DNA of 64,000 bases from KBS-83 sp051025295 (GTDB lineage: Bacteria > Acidobacteriota > Terriglobia > Terriglobales > Acidobacteriaceae): the NCBI GenBank assembly GCA_051025295.1, contig JBMGJV010000016.1. One strand, 5' to 3'. The first letter of the stretch is position 1, and the number at the start of each line of letters is the position of its first letter. The notes beneath the pieces are model-generated. The model was not told where the DNA came from, made no database searches, and worked only from the letters and a program-made list of their open reading frames with translations. The position numbers and the translations under genes are program-made. This document shows, in pieces, positions 9,437-19,305 of this stretch.

Positions 9437-9987
9437 ACTCGCCGAGTATAGGCGAATAAAAGGCGAAACGCTGCAGTCAATGTGCTTCCTTCCCTCTGAG
9501 CCGGGGGTTGGTTCTTCTCGCTCCACTCTGCAATTGCTCGCACAAGCTCCAACGCCGCATATCCGAGGGGATTGGACAGGGAGTACTCCACCCGCGGCAT
9601 GCTGCCGGGCACCTCTGAGCGAACGATCAGTTCGTCTCTGATCATCTGGCGTAAATGCTGATTGAGCACCTTCTTCGAGACCGGCCGCAGCCGCCTCTTG
9701 AGCTCGCTGAGGTGAATTGGGCCGTTCTGGAGTTGGCGCAGTATCGGCACCCTCCACTTCCCTTCGAGGAGGTTGATCGACGACTCCACCGCCCATCCTT
9801 CATGGGTAACCAATCCTTTCGCCTGATTCCCTACCGGGGTCGCTTCCGTCAGTTCGAAGCCTGTGCACGGCGTTACAGCGAGCTGAAAAGGGTCACCATC
9901 ATCGTTACCGAAACCTCTGATCCTTCTTGTCACTGCCTGCCGCACACTTATTCCCCCGCAATCACTAAAGGCATTTCGGGCGATCAA
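9103..9987 (-). CDS. HxlR-family winged-helix regulator (C-terminal tail doubtful)
   Basis: Residues about 65-155 are a clear HxlR domain: INLLEGKWRVPILRQLQNGP, then IHLSELKRRLRPVSKKVLNQ and the wing PRVEYSLSNPLGYAAL, ending EWSEKN. HxlR proteins are small (about 110-130 aa) dimeric regulators, often of redox or quinone enzymes. Here the frame runs on to 294 residues with an Arg/Ser-rich tail that overlaps the zinc-ribbon gene in another frame, so the real stop was probably lost by a frameshift near 9500. The first 60 residues also lack family similarity, and a GTG start (VTHEGWAVESS) is plausible. It diverges from the sigma-like gene. Confidence 0.65.
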   Translation of the reverse strand: MIARNAFSDCGGISVRQAVTRRIRGFGNDDGDPFQLAVTPCTGFELTEATPVGNQAKGLVTHEGWAVESSINLLEGKWRVPILRQLQNGPIHLSELKRRLRPVSKKVLNQHLRQMIRDELIVRSEVPGSMPRVEYSLSNPLGYAALELVRAIAEWSEKNQPPAQREGSTLTAAFRLLFAYTRRVCIIPRRLFTHSSLRAGLAVTTSLRLSRPCRLRGSSLNVRRVNTIAATFPQTSSRDGFRPELPASVQPRMAEHGRNEASNRTRRAGPPDARSVRQQRRHRCRDHRRRPPGA

Positions 9988-9989
9988 AC

Positions 9990-10647
9990 GTGGAGTCCAA
10001 GTCGGAATTTTCCAGTGCTCATTTGGCTATACTGCGGTTACCTGGGGATGCCACCCCCTCCAGGCGGATGCCCCCAATGCCGCCACATGGCCGCGACTGG
10101 CAACTGCTGACGTGGAGCTGGGCTTGCACGACTGGACACCCTGCTTCTGATCAGGTCTTGGAGACGGCTGCTGATGCAGCGTGGCCATACGCGTTGCTGT
10201 GCGCCTGGACCTTCTTGAACGATCAGCACATCGCGCACGATCTCATGGACCACGCCATTGAGAACGCGATCGGATATATTCGCCGCCATCCCAATGTGAC
10301 ACCGCGCAAGGTTAAGGCTCGCGTCAAAAGCGAGCTCCGCCGGCACGCTAAGCAGCTGGCAAGCAGACGGAAGCGTGAAGTCCCAAGCGGCTCGATGCGT
10401 GATTTCGAGGTGCTCCTGACACAACAGTCGGAAGTGGAACAGCGCATCTACGCCGACGAGATCCTGGCGAAGCTGTCGCCGTTCGCTCAAGGGATCGTGA
10501 ATCGACAGTGGCTCGGATACTCGTGGAGAGAGATCGGGCGGGACCTGGAGATGGACCATTTCAGAGGTCCGCAAGGCATACTTCCGTGAATTGGAGCAGC
10601 TGCTGGGGAAACTATCCCAATCCGGAGAGTCGCCAGAATGCGACTGA
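9990..10647 (+). pseudogene. Sigma-70 family (ECF-like) factor of module copy 1, frameshifted near its end
   Basis: The frame reads LCAWTFLNDQHIAHDLMDHA, then KVKARVKSELRRHAKQLASR and a C-terminal region-4-type helix-turn-helix, LSPFAQGIVNRQWLGYSWRE, ending IGRDLEMDH. Just after that, in TTT at 10559-10561, the frame is off by one and stops at 10589. Corrected by one base it continues SEVRKAYFRELEQLLGKLSQ and ends at a TGA (10645-10647) that overlaps the next ATG (10638), as sigma/anti-sigma pairs often do. The start is uncertain: residues before about 60 of the open frame show nothing recognisable. It probably directs RNA polymerase to target promoters and is held by the adjacent zinc anti-sigma factor. 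Confidence 0.65.
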
Positions 10648-11339
10648 GTTGGCTGCGGTCCTCAGACGCCGAAGACCGCTTTGAGCGCTGGATTGCGCAG
10701 GAACATGAGCGAAGAGTCCTCTCGGGGAAAACGGCTCCGCTGGGCCCCTGCCCGCAAGACGTCTTTCTGAGGGACCTCGCACATAGGTCCTCGAGAATCC
10801 GACTTTCCGATCCACGGGTTGACCATGCAGCGACCTGCCCCACCTGCATGAGCCGCCTTCTCGTGCTCAGACAAGAACAGCGATTTCGGCGAAGGACACT
10901 CGTTGTTGCTCTAGCCGCCGCTACGATTGCGGTCGTCACGATTGCTTTGGTCCTAGGCTGGCGTTCGATTGATCGCACCCCACCTGCAGCCAACACTATT
11001 GCTGTCTCCCAGACTGTCGACCTCTGGGACACCGGAACTGTTCGCGGAGAGCAGCCAGGTCAGCTGCAGTCTGTCTCGTTACCGGCCGCCTGGATTAACC
11101 TCACCATCGTTCTGCCCCGACACAGCCCCTCGGGACGGTACTTGGTTGCTATCACCCGCAATCGGAATGGGAACGGTGTCGTGGCCGAGGGACTTGCCCC
11201 AGCTACCGTCAAGGGCGAGAAGGAGCAGATTACGACCAGCATCGACCTGAGAAGAGTCCATGCTGGGCAGTACTTCCTCTCGACGACACACGAGCAAGAC
11301 CAAGCCGCCTACTACTATCCGCTTAGGATCGACCCTTGA
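10638..11339 (+). CDS. Zinc-binding (ZAS-type) transmembrane anti-sigma factor, module copy 1
   Basis: A 233-aa protein. The cytoplasmic part holds the HxxxCxxC signature (H63, C67, C70 in DHAATCPTCM) of zinc-containing anti-sigma factors. One membrane helix follows at about residues 84-106 (TLVVALAAATIAVVTIALVL), then an extracytoplasmic beta-rich domain of about 125 residues (WINLTIVLPRHSPSGRYLVA, EQITTSIDL, ending near YYYPLRI). Its start overlaps the corrected sigma stop by 10 nt. The family binds and silences its sigma factor until an outside signal or a redox change releases it. A second copy lies at 28.9-29.6 kb. The sensor domain is not one I recognise. Confidence 0.75.
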   Translation: MRLSWLRSSDAEDRFERWIAQEHERRVLSGKTAPLGPCPQDVFLRDLAHRSSRIRLSDPRVDHAATCPTCMSRLLVLRQEQRFRRRTLVVALAAATIAVVTIALVLGWRSIDRTPPAANTIAVSQTVDLWDTGTVRGEQPGQLQSVSLPAAWINLTIVLPRHSPSGRYLVAITRNRNGNGVVAEGLAPATVKGEKEQITTSIDLRRVHAGQYFLSTTHEQDQAAYYYPLRIDP

Positions 11340-11528
11340 TCGATTTCTCCGCAGCGCTCAACGTTTGAACCGCTGAGGCTGAGCTCGAGTTTTCGTAACG
11401 ACTGAGATAGCACTTACGGGCAGTATCGCTGTCGGTATCGGTCTCGATGAGCGCGTTGGCGATTTTGCATCATCTGAGGGACTTCAGACGCACCTAAGCA
11501 TTCTAGAGATCGATTAATTCAAATCTAC
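11340..11528. other. Convergent intergenic region
   Basis: A short space between the anti-sigma stop and the permease stop. No clear hairpin terminator was found by eye. Confidence 0.3.
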
Positions 11529-13943
11529 TTACTCGGCTCTCAGTGCCTGCATGGGGTCAATAAACGCCGCTCGTCGTGCGGGAATGAGACATGCTAGCAG
11601 TGCCGCTAGCAGAAGAAGGAATGCCACGGTGCCCAGCACCCCAAGGTCAATTGCGCCGATGCCGAATAAGGTGCTCCGCATTCCGCGACCAACGAACCAG
11701 GCGCCGATCAGGCCGAAACCAAGCCCTACGCAAGCCATCCATATACCCTCTCCAACAATCTTTGTGATCACGCGGGCGCGATTCGCGCCGAGGGCCATGC
11801 GAACGGCAATCTCGCGCGTTCGCTCTTGAACTGAAAAAGACATCACACCATAGATTCCAAGGGCGGCCAGCAGAAGGGCTATGACTCCGAAGCTCACGAA
11901 GAGAATCATTGTGAACCGATCATACCCAAGCACCTGGGCGCGGATTTGTTCCATGGTGCGCGGTCTGGCCAACGTGACTGTAGAGTCCACCGAACGGATC
12001 GCTGCTGCAATGCTTCTGGTCATTACGTCCGGATCTTGAGCGGTGCGAACAGCAATGACGGGGTCGGGGGACGGGCTTTGCCAGTAAGGAATCAGCATCT
12101 CGGGGGGATGCTCCCGCATCGATCCGCTGCGCACGTTGTGATAAACGCCCACAATTTGCCACTGTGTTGCAGTCACCGAGGTTGTCTCTCCAGGCACAGA
12201 CTGCTTGATCGATATTTGGTGTAGCAGCGGGTTCGTGCCTTGCAGAAAGGTATGAACGAAATCTTCGTTGACGATGGCTACCTTTACGCCTGAAGCTCCG
12301 TCCTGCTCGTTAAATGTACGACCCTGCAAGAGGCGAACACCAAAGGTTTTGAAGTATTCCGGCGTGACTGTCGTAAGGCCTGCTTGCCGCAGGTTCGAGG
12401 GCTCACTCTCGGAAGAGTTGCCGACAAGGGTGAAGGGCGTCATGTGCGCCGGGAATAGCGGCTCCCTCGTTTGTACTGACGCCGATGAAACGCCCGGAAC
12501 CGACTGAATGCTGGGGAGCAACTGCTTGTAGTACGCGACGAGCTTCTCCGGTGGGCTCGACTGTGGCCTCGAATTATTCAGGTAGAAGGTGAGGACATGG
12601 TCGGTCCTGACGCCCGCGTCGACCCGCATGAGGTTGATAAAGCTGTGTAGCGCCAATCCCATCCCGGAGAGTAGCGCCAATGCTAGCGACAGTTCACCCA
12701 TGACCAGCATTCGCTGGAGCCGGTGCGACCCAACCGCTGTTCCCGCGCTTCCCCCACTCCTGAAGGCATCGCCCGGATCGGTCCGCGAAGCATACCAAGC
12801 GGGAATACAACCAAAAATCAACGCGGCAAGTATTGTCACTCCAAAGGTAAACAATAGGACGGGAAGGCTGAGCTGTGGATCTGCCTCCCATGGCAATGTG
12901 AACCGGGGCATCGATGCCAGTAGCGCACGAAGCAGCATATAGCCAAGTCCAATTCCAAGCAGGCCACCCACTCCGGCGAGCAGGACGCTTTCTGTAAACA
13001 TCTGCACGAAGATTGCTCGTCGCGTAGCTCCCAGCGCACACCGCACCGCAATGTCCTTCTGGCGTGCCACCCCCCTGGCGAGAAGCAAATTCGCCACGTT
13101 CGCACAGGCAATCAGAAGCACGAGCCCCACTGCCCCGAGCAACAACCAAAGGGCCTGCTTCATATCGCTGGACATGGATGCCATGAAGTCTTTAAGCGGC
13201 CTGATGCTTATGCCCTTGGGCGGGGTATTGCCGTGATCGTTCAGCGCGAGGTGCGCTGCGACCGCATCCATACTTTCCTGAGCCTGGGTGACACTGAAAT
13301 CCGGCCGAAGCCGGCCTGCGACCACGAGAGACAGTGCGTCTTGACGTAATTCTTCCGGCGTGAAGACCAGCGGCACAGCCATTTGAAAGACGTCGCGATC
13401 AGCGATACCTGCCTGGAGGACACCCACCACCGTGTAGGGCTCCCTATCTACTCGCAAGGTGTGACCGACCAGATTTGGATCAGCGCCAAGGTGCTCCCAA
13501 AGCTTGTGCGTCAGAATGATGACATGGTTTCTTCCCGCGTGATCCTCGTCCGGCAGGAAGTCCCGTCCCAGAAAGAACGAGCTGCCAAGCGTGCGGTAAT
13601 AGTTCGAAGTCACTCGCATGCCAAACACGTTCTCTGCCTGATCGACGCTCGCAACGTCAAATGTGCCCTCGACAAATGCGCTTAGTTGCTGGAATGCGTG
13701 ACTCTGCGCTCTCCATGCAATGAAGTCCTTTGGCAAAGGGTAGTCGCGACGAGACTTCACCGAAGTCCACAGTGAGACCAATTCATCCGGATGGGGATAG
13801 GGCAACGGCGCGAACTGCGTCCCATAAAGGACGGAGAAGATGGCCGTGTTGGCGCCGACGCCGAGGGCAATCGTGAGAAGTAGGATCACCGTCACAGCCG
13901 GGTTCTTCCACAACACTCGCCACGTGTAGCCAGAAAAGTGCAT
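11529..13943 (-). CDS. ADOP-type FtsX/MacB permease
   Basis: An 804-aa protein with the duplicated permease plan of the acidobacterial orphan permeases. An N-terminal helix follows WKNPAVTVILLLTIALGVGA, then a periplasmic MacB-like core domain (about 60-250). Next comes a first FtsX unit of three helices (SDMKQALWLLLGAVGLVLLI, with ARGVARQKDIAVRCALGATR) and a second periplasmic domain. The second FtsX unit carries QERTREIAVRMALGANRARV and a last helix near ARRAAF. No ATPase partner is adjacent, as is usual for ADOPs. It interrupts module copy 1 between the anti-sigma and S41 genes and is absent from copy 2, so it is probably an insertion. Its transported substrate is unknown. Confidence 0.9.
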   Translation of the reverse strand: MHFSGYTWRVLWKNPAVTVILLLTIALGVGANTAIFSVLYGTQFAPLPYPHPDELVSLWTSVKSRRDYPLPKDFIAWRAQSHAFQQLSAFVEGTFDVASVDQAENVFGMRVTSNYYRTLGSSFFLGRDFLPDEDHAGRNHVIILTHKLWEHLGADPNLVGHTLRVDREPYTVVGVLQAGIADRDVFQMAVPLVFTPEELRQDALSLVVAGRLRPDFSVTQAQESMDAVAAHLALNDHGNTPPKGISIRPLKDFMASMSSDMKQALWLLLGAVGLVLLIACANVANLLLARGVARQKDIAVRCALGATRRAIFVQMFTESVLLAGVGGLLGIGLGYMLLRALLASMPRFTLPWEADPQLSLPVLLFTFGVTILAALIFGCIPAWYASRTDPGDAFRSGGSAGTAVGSHRLQRMLVMGELSLALALLSGMGLALHSFINLMRVDAGVRTDHVLTFYLNNSRPQSSPPEKLVAYYKQLLPSIQSVPGVSSASVQTREPLFPAHMTPFTLVGNSSESEPSNLRQAGLTTVTPEYFKTFGVRLLQGRTFNEQDGASGVKVAIVNEDFVHTFLQGTNPLLHQISIKQSVPGETTSVTATQWQIVGVYHNVRSGSMREHPPEMLIPYWQSPSPDPVIAVRTAQDPDVMTRSIAAAIRSVDSTVTLARPRTMEQIRAQVLGYDRFTMILFVSFGVIALLLAALGIYGVMSFSVQERTREIAVRMALGANRARVITKIVGEGIWMACVGLGFGLIGAWFVGRGMRSTLFGIGAIDLGVLGTVAFLLLLAALLACLIPARRAAFIDPMQALRAE

Positions 13944-14073
13944 AGTGAACTCGCTCCGGATGCGACTTAACCACGCCCTGCGGTTGACAGAAAAGACGTC
14001 GAAGCGCCGTCAGGCGCTCGCATAATTTCCAGACTCTTTTGAACCCACAACTTCTTTCAGCGGATTGTCTCGC

Positions 14074-14190
14074 TTAAAAGGCGTTTTCGGTCGACGCCAA
14101 CAGGCCAATGCACTCGTCGAGTGCTGTCCGGATTGTCAGAGAAAGTTCCGTACCCACGACGCGCTTGTCGTGCCAACTTCGGTCGCCCAT
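14074..14190 (-). CDS. Possible 38-aa ORF downstream of S41 copy 1
   Basis: ATG at 14190 to TAA at 14074, reading MGDRSWHDKRVVGTELSLTI then RTALDECIGLLASTENAF. The core TALDECIG recurs as TALDECIA in the minus-strand frame below the second S41 gene (about 31050-31080). That suggests a short coding remnant shared by both module copies. There is no strong ribosome binding site. Confidence 0.25.
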   Translation of the reverse strand: MGDRSWHDKRVVGTELSLTIRTALDECIGLLASTENAF

Positions 14191-14216
14191 CTTCGCCTGT
14201 ATCGCGTAACCGGGTC

Positions 14217-15500
14217 TCAACCAGCTCTCGAGAAGTCGAGAGCCGCTTCAAGCTGTTGATCGGTCCCATCTCGTTGGCTGCGCCAATCGAATCGGGTCAG
14301 ATGGTCCGGCTCGATCGGTGTCCCTTCCAGAGCGTCGCCTTTCCAGGTGTGGTATGCGCCGGTGGGGAGTGCCAAGCGGTACCCCGCCCCAACCTTCACA
14401 GAGGTCGCCGACAAGAGCCGTCCGGCCGTCTGCTCACCGACGATGGTCGCTAGCTTGTTCTCACGTGCAAACGCAACAATCATCTCTGCCGCACTGGCAG
14501 TGTGGCGATCTACCAGCAACACGATTCGTCCGTGGAAGCGCTGTGGACCGAGACCCTCGGTATCTAGGACCACAGGCTTTTGTGTGAGCATTGCGGGAGC
14601 GAATCGCAGTGCCAAGGGCCAGAGCGCCTTAGTATTCGATGGAATCCGTGAGAAGCGGGGAAAGCTCAGCTTCTCACGGTCGAGGTATCCCGCGGCCCGG
14701 CGCTTGTCTAAAGCAAAGCCGACCGGAATCTTCTCCGGGGTCAACAGGCTCATGACGCGTAACGCGCCGACCCCGCCTCCAGTGTTCCCGCGCAAGTCGA
14801 TGATCAGCCGATCCACTCCATCCAGAGATCGCACAGCATCGGTGATCTGATTTGCGACAACGACTCCGACCATGCCAGGGAACATCGCTACTTTCAGGTA
14901 GCCAACTCCGTCTCCGAGGTGACGGGCTTCGACGAGCGTGGGTTCGATAAAGTGAAGCTTCTTCCCTTTCGGACGTGCTACGTCCACCGTCACCTTTCGC
15001 CGGAGTTCGTCGTTATCGATTACTTCAACCTCGGTCGGCTCGCCCATCGGAAACACCGGGTGATCCGGTGGCGTGATGTCACGGCCGCCTACGCTGAGGA
15101 GAATATTGGCGGGCTCGATGCCCGCAGTGGCGGCCGCGCCGCCCGCATGGACATCCTGGAAAATCCACCGATTCCCGTAGTCCGTCTCATCGGCCAAGTA
15201 GGTTGCGCTGAGGGCAGCACGGCTCGATGCGCGACGCGCACTTTGGTGGAAGAACCCAAGGTGAGACGTTTGCAATTGCGCCAGCAGATCGGTCACGGTT
15301 TGCTCGAAAGCATTTGCGTTGGGGGCGGATTCGATTGCGCTTCTATGCCGCTCCACCGCCGCGTGCCAACTGTCATTTAACTTCTCGGGCGAGTAGAAGC
15401 GCTTCTCTAGAGTGGTGAGCACCTTTTGCAATATGCGGTGCTTCTCCTGATCTGACAGCTGCGACGTCTTCTGGCCGACGGCAGCGCCTGCTCCACTCAT
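14217..15500 (-). CDS. S41 (tail-specific protease-like) peptidase, module copy 1
   Basis: A 427-aa protein with no signal peptide. Order: helical N-terminal region (about 15-85), PDZ-like part (GIEPANILLSVGGRDI), then the S41 core with LIIDLRGNTGGG, the nucleophile S336 in HTASAAEMI, and GEQTAGRLL. The position 25 residues after the Ser, where CtpA/CtpB enzymes have the catalytic Lys, is Arg (R361). Activity may therefore be altered, or use the Lys-free arrangement seen in other S41 members. The start ATG overlaps the real CHAT stop by 4 nt (ATGA), giving translational coupling. It is almost identical to the second copy over residues about 110-365. It probably cuts proteins in the cytoplasm together with CHAT. 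Confidence 0.85.
   Translation of the reverse strand: MSGAGAAVGQKTSQLSDQEKHRILQKVLTTLEKRFYSPEKLNDSWHAAVERHRSAIESAPNANAFEQTVTDLLAQLQTSHLGFFHQSARRASSRAALSATYLADETDYGNRWIFQDVHAGGAAATAGIEPANILLSVGGRDITPPDHPVFPMGEPTEVEVIDNDELRRKVTVDVARPKGKKLHFIEPTLVEARHLGDGVGYLKVAMFPGMVGVVVANQITDAVRSLDGVDRLIIDLRGNTGGGVGALRVMSLLTPEKIPVGFALDKRRAAGYLDREKLSFPRFSRIPSNTKALWPLALRFAPAMLTQKPVVLDTEGLGPQRFHGRIVLLVDRHTASAAEMIVAFARENKLATIVGEQTAGRLLSATSVKVGAGYRLALPTGAYHTWKGDALEGTPIEPDHLTRFDWRSQRDGTDQQLEAALDFSRAG
14395..15170. repeat. 776-bp identical repeat, unit 1 (inside S41 copy 1)
   Basis: By eye identical base for base to 31341-32116. The first differences are at 14394 (C versus T) and 15171 (A versus G). On both sides the S41 copies differ every 10-30 bases. 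This contrast is typical of a gene-conversion tract or a very recent recombination between older paralogs. Confidence 0.8.
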
Positions 15501-18123
15501 TGCACATTCCTCTTTGTCGACACTGCTTCTGATTCAGGGAACAGCGTTGCACTTGGTTCCCCTGCGAGTTCGAATCCGGCCCAGAAGTAGGGTGGATCAC
15601 CAGAGTTCAGCAGTTCGAGTTGCGCATCGCGTAGTGCTTCTGCCTTGGGTTTGCGCAGGCCCAGCTGTCGGTAAAAGAGATCATCAGTTGCGCGGTCGCA
15701 TGGTCTTCCACGTCCCAAAGAGTCGAGACCACACTCTGCGCTCCCGCTTCGATAAACGCGTTAACAATGTTGTCGACGCCCTCCTCGCTTACGGGCACGA
15801 GTCCTGTGTCGCATGCCGAAAGCGTCACGAGATCAGTGTTCAGCGGCAAGGTCCGAATCTCCCGCACTTGGAGCAGACCATCATCGGTAGATGATGCGTG
15901 AGGCGCAAAGACGAGGGCGGAGCGATCTGGGTATTCGGGATCTGCGTATCCATGGAGTGCCAGGTGAATGACCCGGTACTCATTGAGCGGAAGCTCGCGG
16001 AAAGCCGCCTTGGTCGCATGACCGCCAAGGAGAATGGTGCTGGGTTTCGGGAGGTCGTCCGCGATGGTCTCCACTTCCCTCCGACTCTCCGGCAGGGCCA
16101 CCAAGTCCTGCCTGTTGGGTCCAGAAACGGCGCGACGGATAGAAGCAAGCAGGTTCGGAGATGGCGGATTTGAAGTCCAAGCGGCTACTCCCACGTACGG
16201 CATGTCGTCATGCGGGCTCGGCAGATGACGGTGGCGGAGCAGATCCAGCACTGATCCCGAGGGCACAACGCTCACAACATGCGATGCCAAGACATACTGG
16301 CCGGAAGCCATGAGCGAAGAGAGGGGCAGGAGGTGCAGCTTCCCATCTGGGACGACGATCAGGTTCGTCTTCTGCTTGTATTCAGGGATTGGGGCCAGAA
16401 GTTCGTCGTAAAGGTTTGCGGCCAAAGTCGTGTCTGTCTTGCGCTTCACGAGTTCGGATCGGTACCGGTCTGAGTCTTCTTCGATTTCGGTTCGGGCTTG
16501 CAGTTCGTACCGGTGCACCGTCGTACTGGTCACCGCCAGCGCGTACGAGACCGGCTCGTCCAAGACGTATTCGATGAACAAATCGGAGGGCTGCAACTCC
16601 CTTTGGAGTGCCGCGAGCGAGACAGGGCTGGGCACACCGCTCGCCTTCGAACCGTCGAGTTCTCGTTCTGTCGAGTAAATCTGGTCGAGTATGGTCGCTC
16701 GTTGGCTCGGGTCTGGCGTGTCGAGCAATCGCACGTTCAGTTCGGTGATCCGCAAATCTACCGGAGTGGGTTGGTGCGGAACCACGACCTCGTGATGTGA
16801 AAGGCCCTGCGCTTCGACGCGCCCCCTTGCTCTCTCTAGAGTGCGGAATGCATCGGGCGTCCTGCCCTGATTGCAGAGCGAGGCGAAATACCCGGCATAG
16901 ACGTTGCTCAGTTCGCTCAGCAGCTGCCTTTCCACCGTGGGCGTCGGAGCTCTGCTGAGAAGTGCGTCCAGCATGTCCGCACTCTGTTCGTAGAACTCGT
17001 TCGAAGCCTTGACATCCCCGAGCCGTGCCAGGATCTGAGCTTTGATTGCTAGATTAGAAGGTACGAAGTACAGCTCATCTGGGATCCTCTTGTTAGCAGC
17101 GATGGCTTCGTTCACCGCCGTCAGTGCCGAATGTGTGTCTCCGGTGTGCAGGTATGCTTCCGCTAACAAGCCTTCGGCTTGAGTGACGCCACGCCAGTAG
17201 GACAGCCGCTTGGCATCTTCTGCAGCGCCGCGGAGATCGGCAACCGCTTGGTTCCAGTTGTTCATGTTGCCGTAAACGCGCGCTCGAGCTTGAAGGAGCT
17301 CGTACAAGTGACCGGCGAGATGGAGTGACGCCACCTTCTGCATCGCGTCATCGGCGAGAGCGAGGGCCTCGGCATTCCGGCCAGTCCCACTCAGAGCCTC
17401 GATCTTGGCGTCGACTGCGATCGAAGGGTATGCGGCATTCGGTGTACTCGCGGCTACTCTGATCGCTTCATCAAGAGGCCCGTTGGCCTCTTTGAACTTG
17501 TGCAATTCAACAAGTCCTGTTCCATACATGCTCGCATAGCGAATGCGAGCGCCGGGGTCGGCAAACTTCGCCACAAGCCAAGCCTGCGCGACGTTCTTCC
17601 GAGCGGTTGCGATGTCGCCAAGAAGGAAGGCGGCAATCCCCTCCTCTCCAACGGCACGCGATGCAAGCAGAAACTGGTGACGCTCGACTGCAAGCGACTT
17701 CACCTCGGCCCAAGTTTGCCGCGCCATGCCCGCGTCGTAGTTTGTTTCCAGCATTCCGAGGATTGTCAGGATGCGTAGGCGCGTCTCGGGATCGCGAGCC
17801 TCAGGGCGATCCAGATCCATCCGCAATGTGGCGATCTGGTTCGGGATCGTTGTCGAGGATTCGCTTTGTGCGGGAATCTGGCTCACATGGGCGTAGAGCG
17901 CCCTCGCGGAGTCACCCCGCTCCTTGAATCCGAGTTCCGCGTCGTGGTAGATCGGAGCCGCAGCTATCCAGCTGTTCAGCCAAGACAGGTTGTCGGCTTT
18001 AACAAGCATCGCTCTAGGTGAATGAGAGACCCGCAAGAACACGCGGTATCCGATGACGCTTAGCAGCGCAGCTAGGAGGAGACCCGCGAGGATGCGGAGG
18101 CTCGGGGGAAAAGCAACTCGCAT
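15497..18123 (-). pseudogene. Membrane-anchored TPR-CHAT protease-like protein, copy 1, 3' frameshift
   Basis: One membrane helix (about 9-29), then some 400 residues of TPR-like helical repeats (HLYELLQARARVYGNMNNWN, AEAYLHTGDTHSALTAVNEA), then a C-terminal CHAT domain with its His (H724 in HLALHGYADP) and Cys (C771 in TLSACDTGL). CHAT proteins are caspase-related proteases; known ones cut defence or cell-death substrates. The open frame ends at 15607 (838 aa) in a tail out of register. Copy 2 has one more base near 15677 (GTAGAAGGAG versus GTAAAAGAG). With it restored the protein ends FPESEAVSTKRNVQ at 15497, overlapping the S41 start. The frameshift removes about 60 residues after the catalytic Cys. 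Real mutation or sequencing error cannot be separated here. Confidence 0.8.
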
Positions 18124-18311
18124 AGAACTCTGTTCTTTCGGTTGTCATCATGGCAGAGATGAGCGCAGCCGGCAACTGCTCAGGAGTTGGTTTACTCATT
18201 TCACTCGGTTGTCACCGGCTCGCTAAGCAAATCTTTTCGCGTCGTCCGCGCTCACGCGTGAGCCGCCTGCAGCCGCTCGAATCCCTGCAGTGTCACAATT
18301 GAACTTGTTGA

Positions 18312-18939
18312 ATGTGCGGTAGATACGTACGACGTTCTGACAAGCAGCGCATCGCTGAACACTTCCATGTTCACGGCCCGTCCGTACCTGATTTTGGGCA
18401 GTCCTACAACGTTGCCCCGCAGACCTTCCAACCGGTGATCCGGGTTGAACCGCGACACAAGCGAGCGCGAAATCGTGCTCATGCGATGGGGCCTCATTCC
18501 GTTCTGGGCGAAGGACGCCAAGATCGGTCTGTCAACAATCAATGCGAAGGCGGAGACATCGCCCAAAGCTCCCGCATTTCGCGAGGCGTTGAAGTCCCGT
18601 TGTTGCCTGGTACCGGCAGACGCTTTCTACGAATGGCAGAAAATCGATAAGACGAACAGTCATTCGCAATCGGAGCAACGAGCCCTACGCATTCGCATGG
18701 CTCTGGGAAAAGTGGAACGATCGGAAGGCTGGTATGGAACTGTTGACGTTTACGGTCATCACCACAGATCCGAACGAGTGGTTGAGCCAATGGATAGTCG
18801 TATGCCAGTCATCATTCCGGCCAAAGACTACGGCCGGTGGTTGACCCTTGGTGATCTGTTGCACCCTCCACTCGATCTGCAACGGCCGTTTCCTGCTGAA
18901 GACATGACCGCTCGGAAAGGTGGATCGGAAGGTCAGTAA
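18312..18939 (+). pseudogene. yedK: SRAP/YedK (HMCES-like) abasic-site protein, several frameshifts
   Basis: The start is MCGRYVRRSDKQRIAEHF, with the catalytic Cys2 of SRAP proteins, followed by YNVAPQTFQPVIR. The sense then jumps frame at about 18440 to LMRWGLIPFWAKDAKIGLST and CCLVPADAFYEW. It jumps again after about 18660 to FAWLWEKWNDR and TFTVITTDPNE, and returns near 18780 to PMDSRMPVIIPAKDYGRWL. All parts of the fold are present in order, but at least three single-base shifts prevent translation. SRAP proteins form a thiazolidine link to abasic sites in single-stranded DNA. The position just upstream of the imuA-imuB-dnaE2 cassette makes a former damage-tolerance partnership plausible. 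Confidence 0.8.
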
Positions 18940-19290
18940 TGTAAAGAATGACACACCCGACTGTATCGATTCGTTGGCTGATCCGGAGCCGGATCACAAG
19001 CTTGGGTAATTCAGTGGCTCAACGCCCTGCCGGTCCTCCCGAAGGCACAACTCGCCACAAGCTGCTACACCCAGTCGATACTACTCAGCCCACCAGGGTT
19101 GCTTTGTGTGCACCGAGAGAGTAGCAACGCAACGATCTTCGCCGAGATGAGCAATGTTCTCCGGAGCGACCACTAACGCCCGCGAAGTGCCGCAGTCCAC
19201 GGCACTGGGTTCCGAAGAAATTGTGGCTTTCCCACAGAACCTGCACCGATCCTAATGCAGGCGTAATTGCAGCCTGGCACCTGTATGGGC
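18940..19290. other. Upstream region of the mutagenesis cassette
   Basis: About 350 bp without a supported gene. Open minus-strand frames here look like shadows. It should contain the damage-inducible promoter of imuA, but no canonical boxes could be assigned. Confidence 0.35.
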
Positions 19291-19305
19291 GAACATAAGG
19301 CGAAT
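19291..19305 (+). promoter_or_regulatory. Candidate LexA-like direct repeat at the imuA start
   Basis: GAAC-N7-GAAT overlaps the first base of the imuA ATG. It is one base off GAAC-N7-GAAC, the reverse complement of the GTTC-N7-GTTC box known from alphaproteobacterial LexA. The acidobacterial LexA motif is not known to me, so this is only a pointer. Confidence 0.25.

Noticed and set aside
14347..14850. 167-codon plus-strand frame, repeated at 31293-31796
   Set aside because: Its perfect conservation comes from the identical tract inside the S41 genes on the other strand, not from selection on this frame.
15497..15718. Programmed frameshift as explanation for CHAT copy 1
   Set aside because: No slippery heptamer with a downstream pseudoknot is evident, and copy 2 encodes the same end in one frame; indel is simpler.
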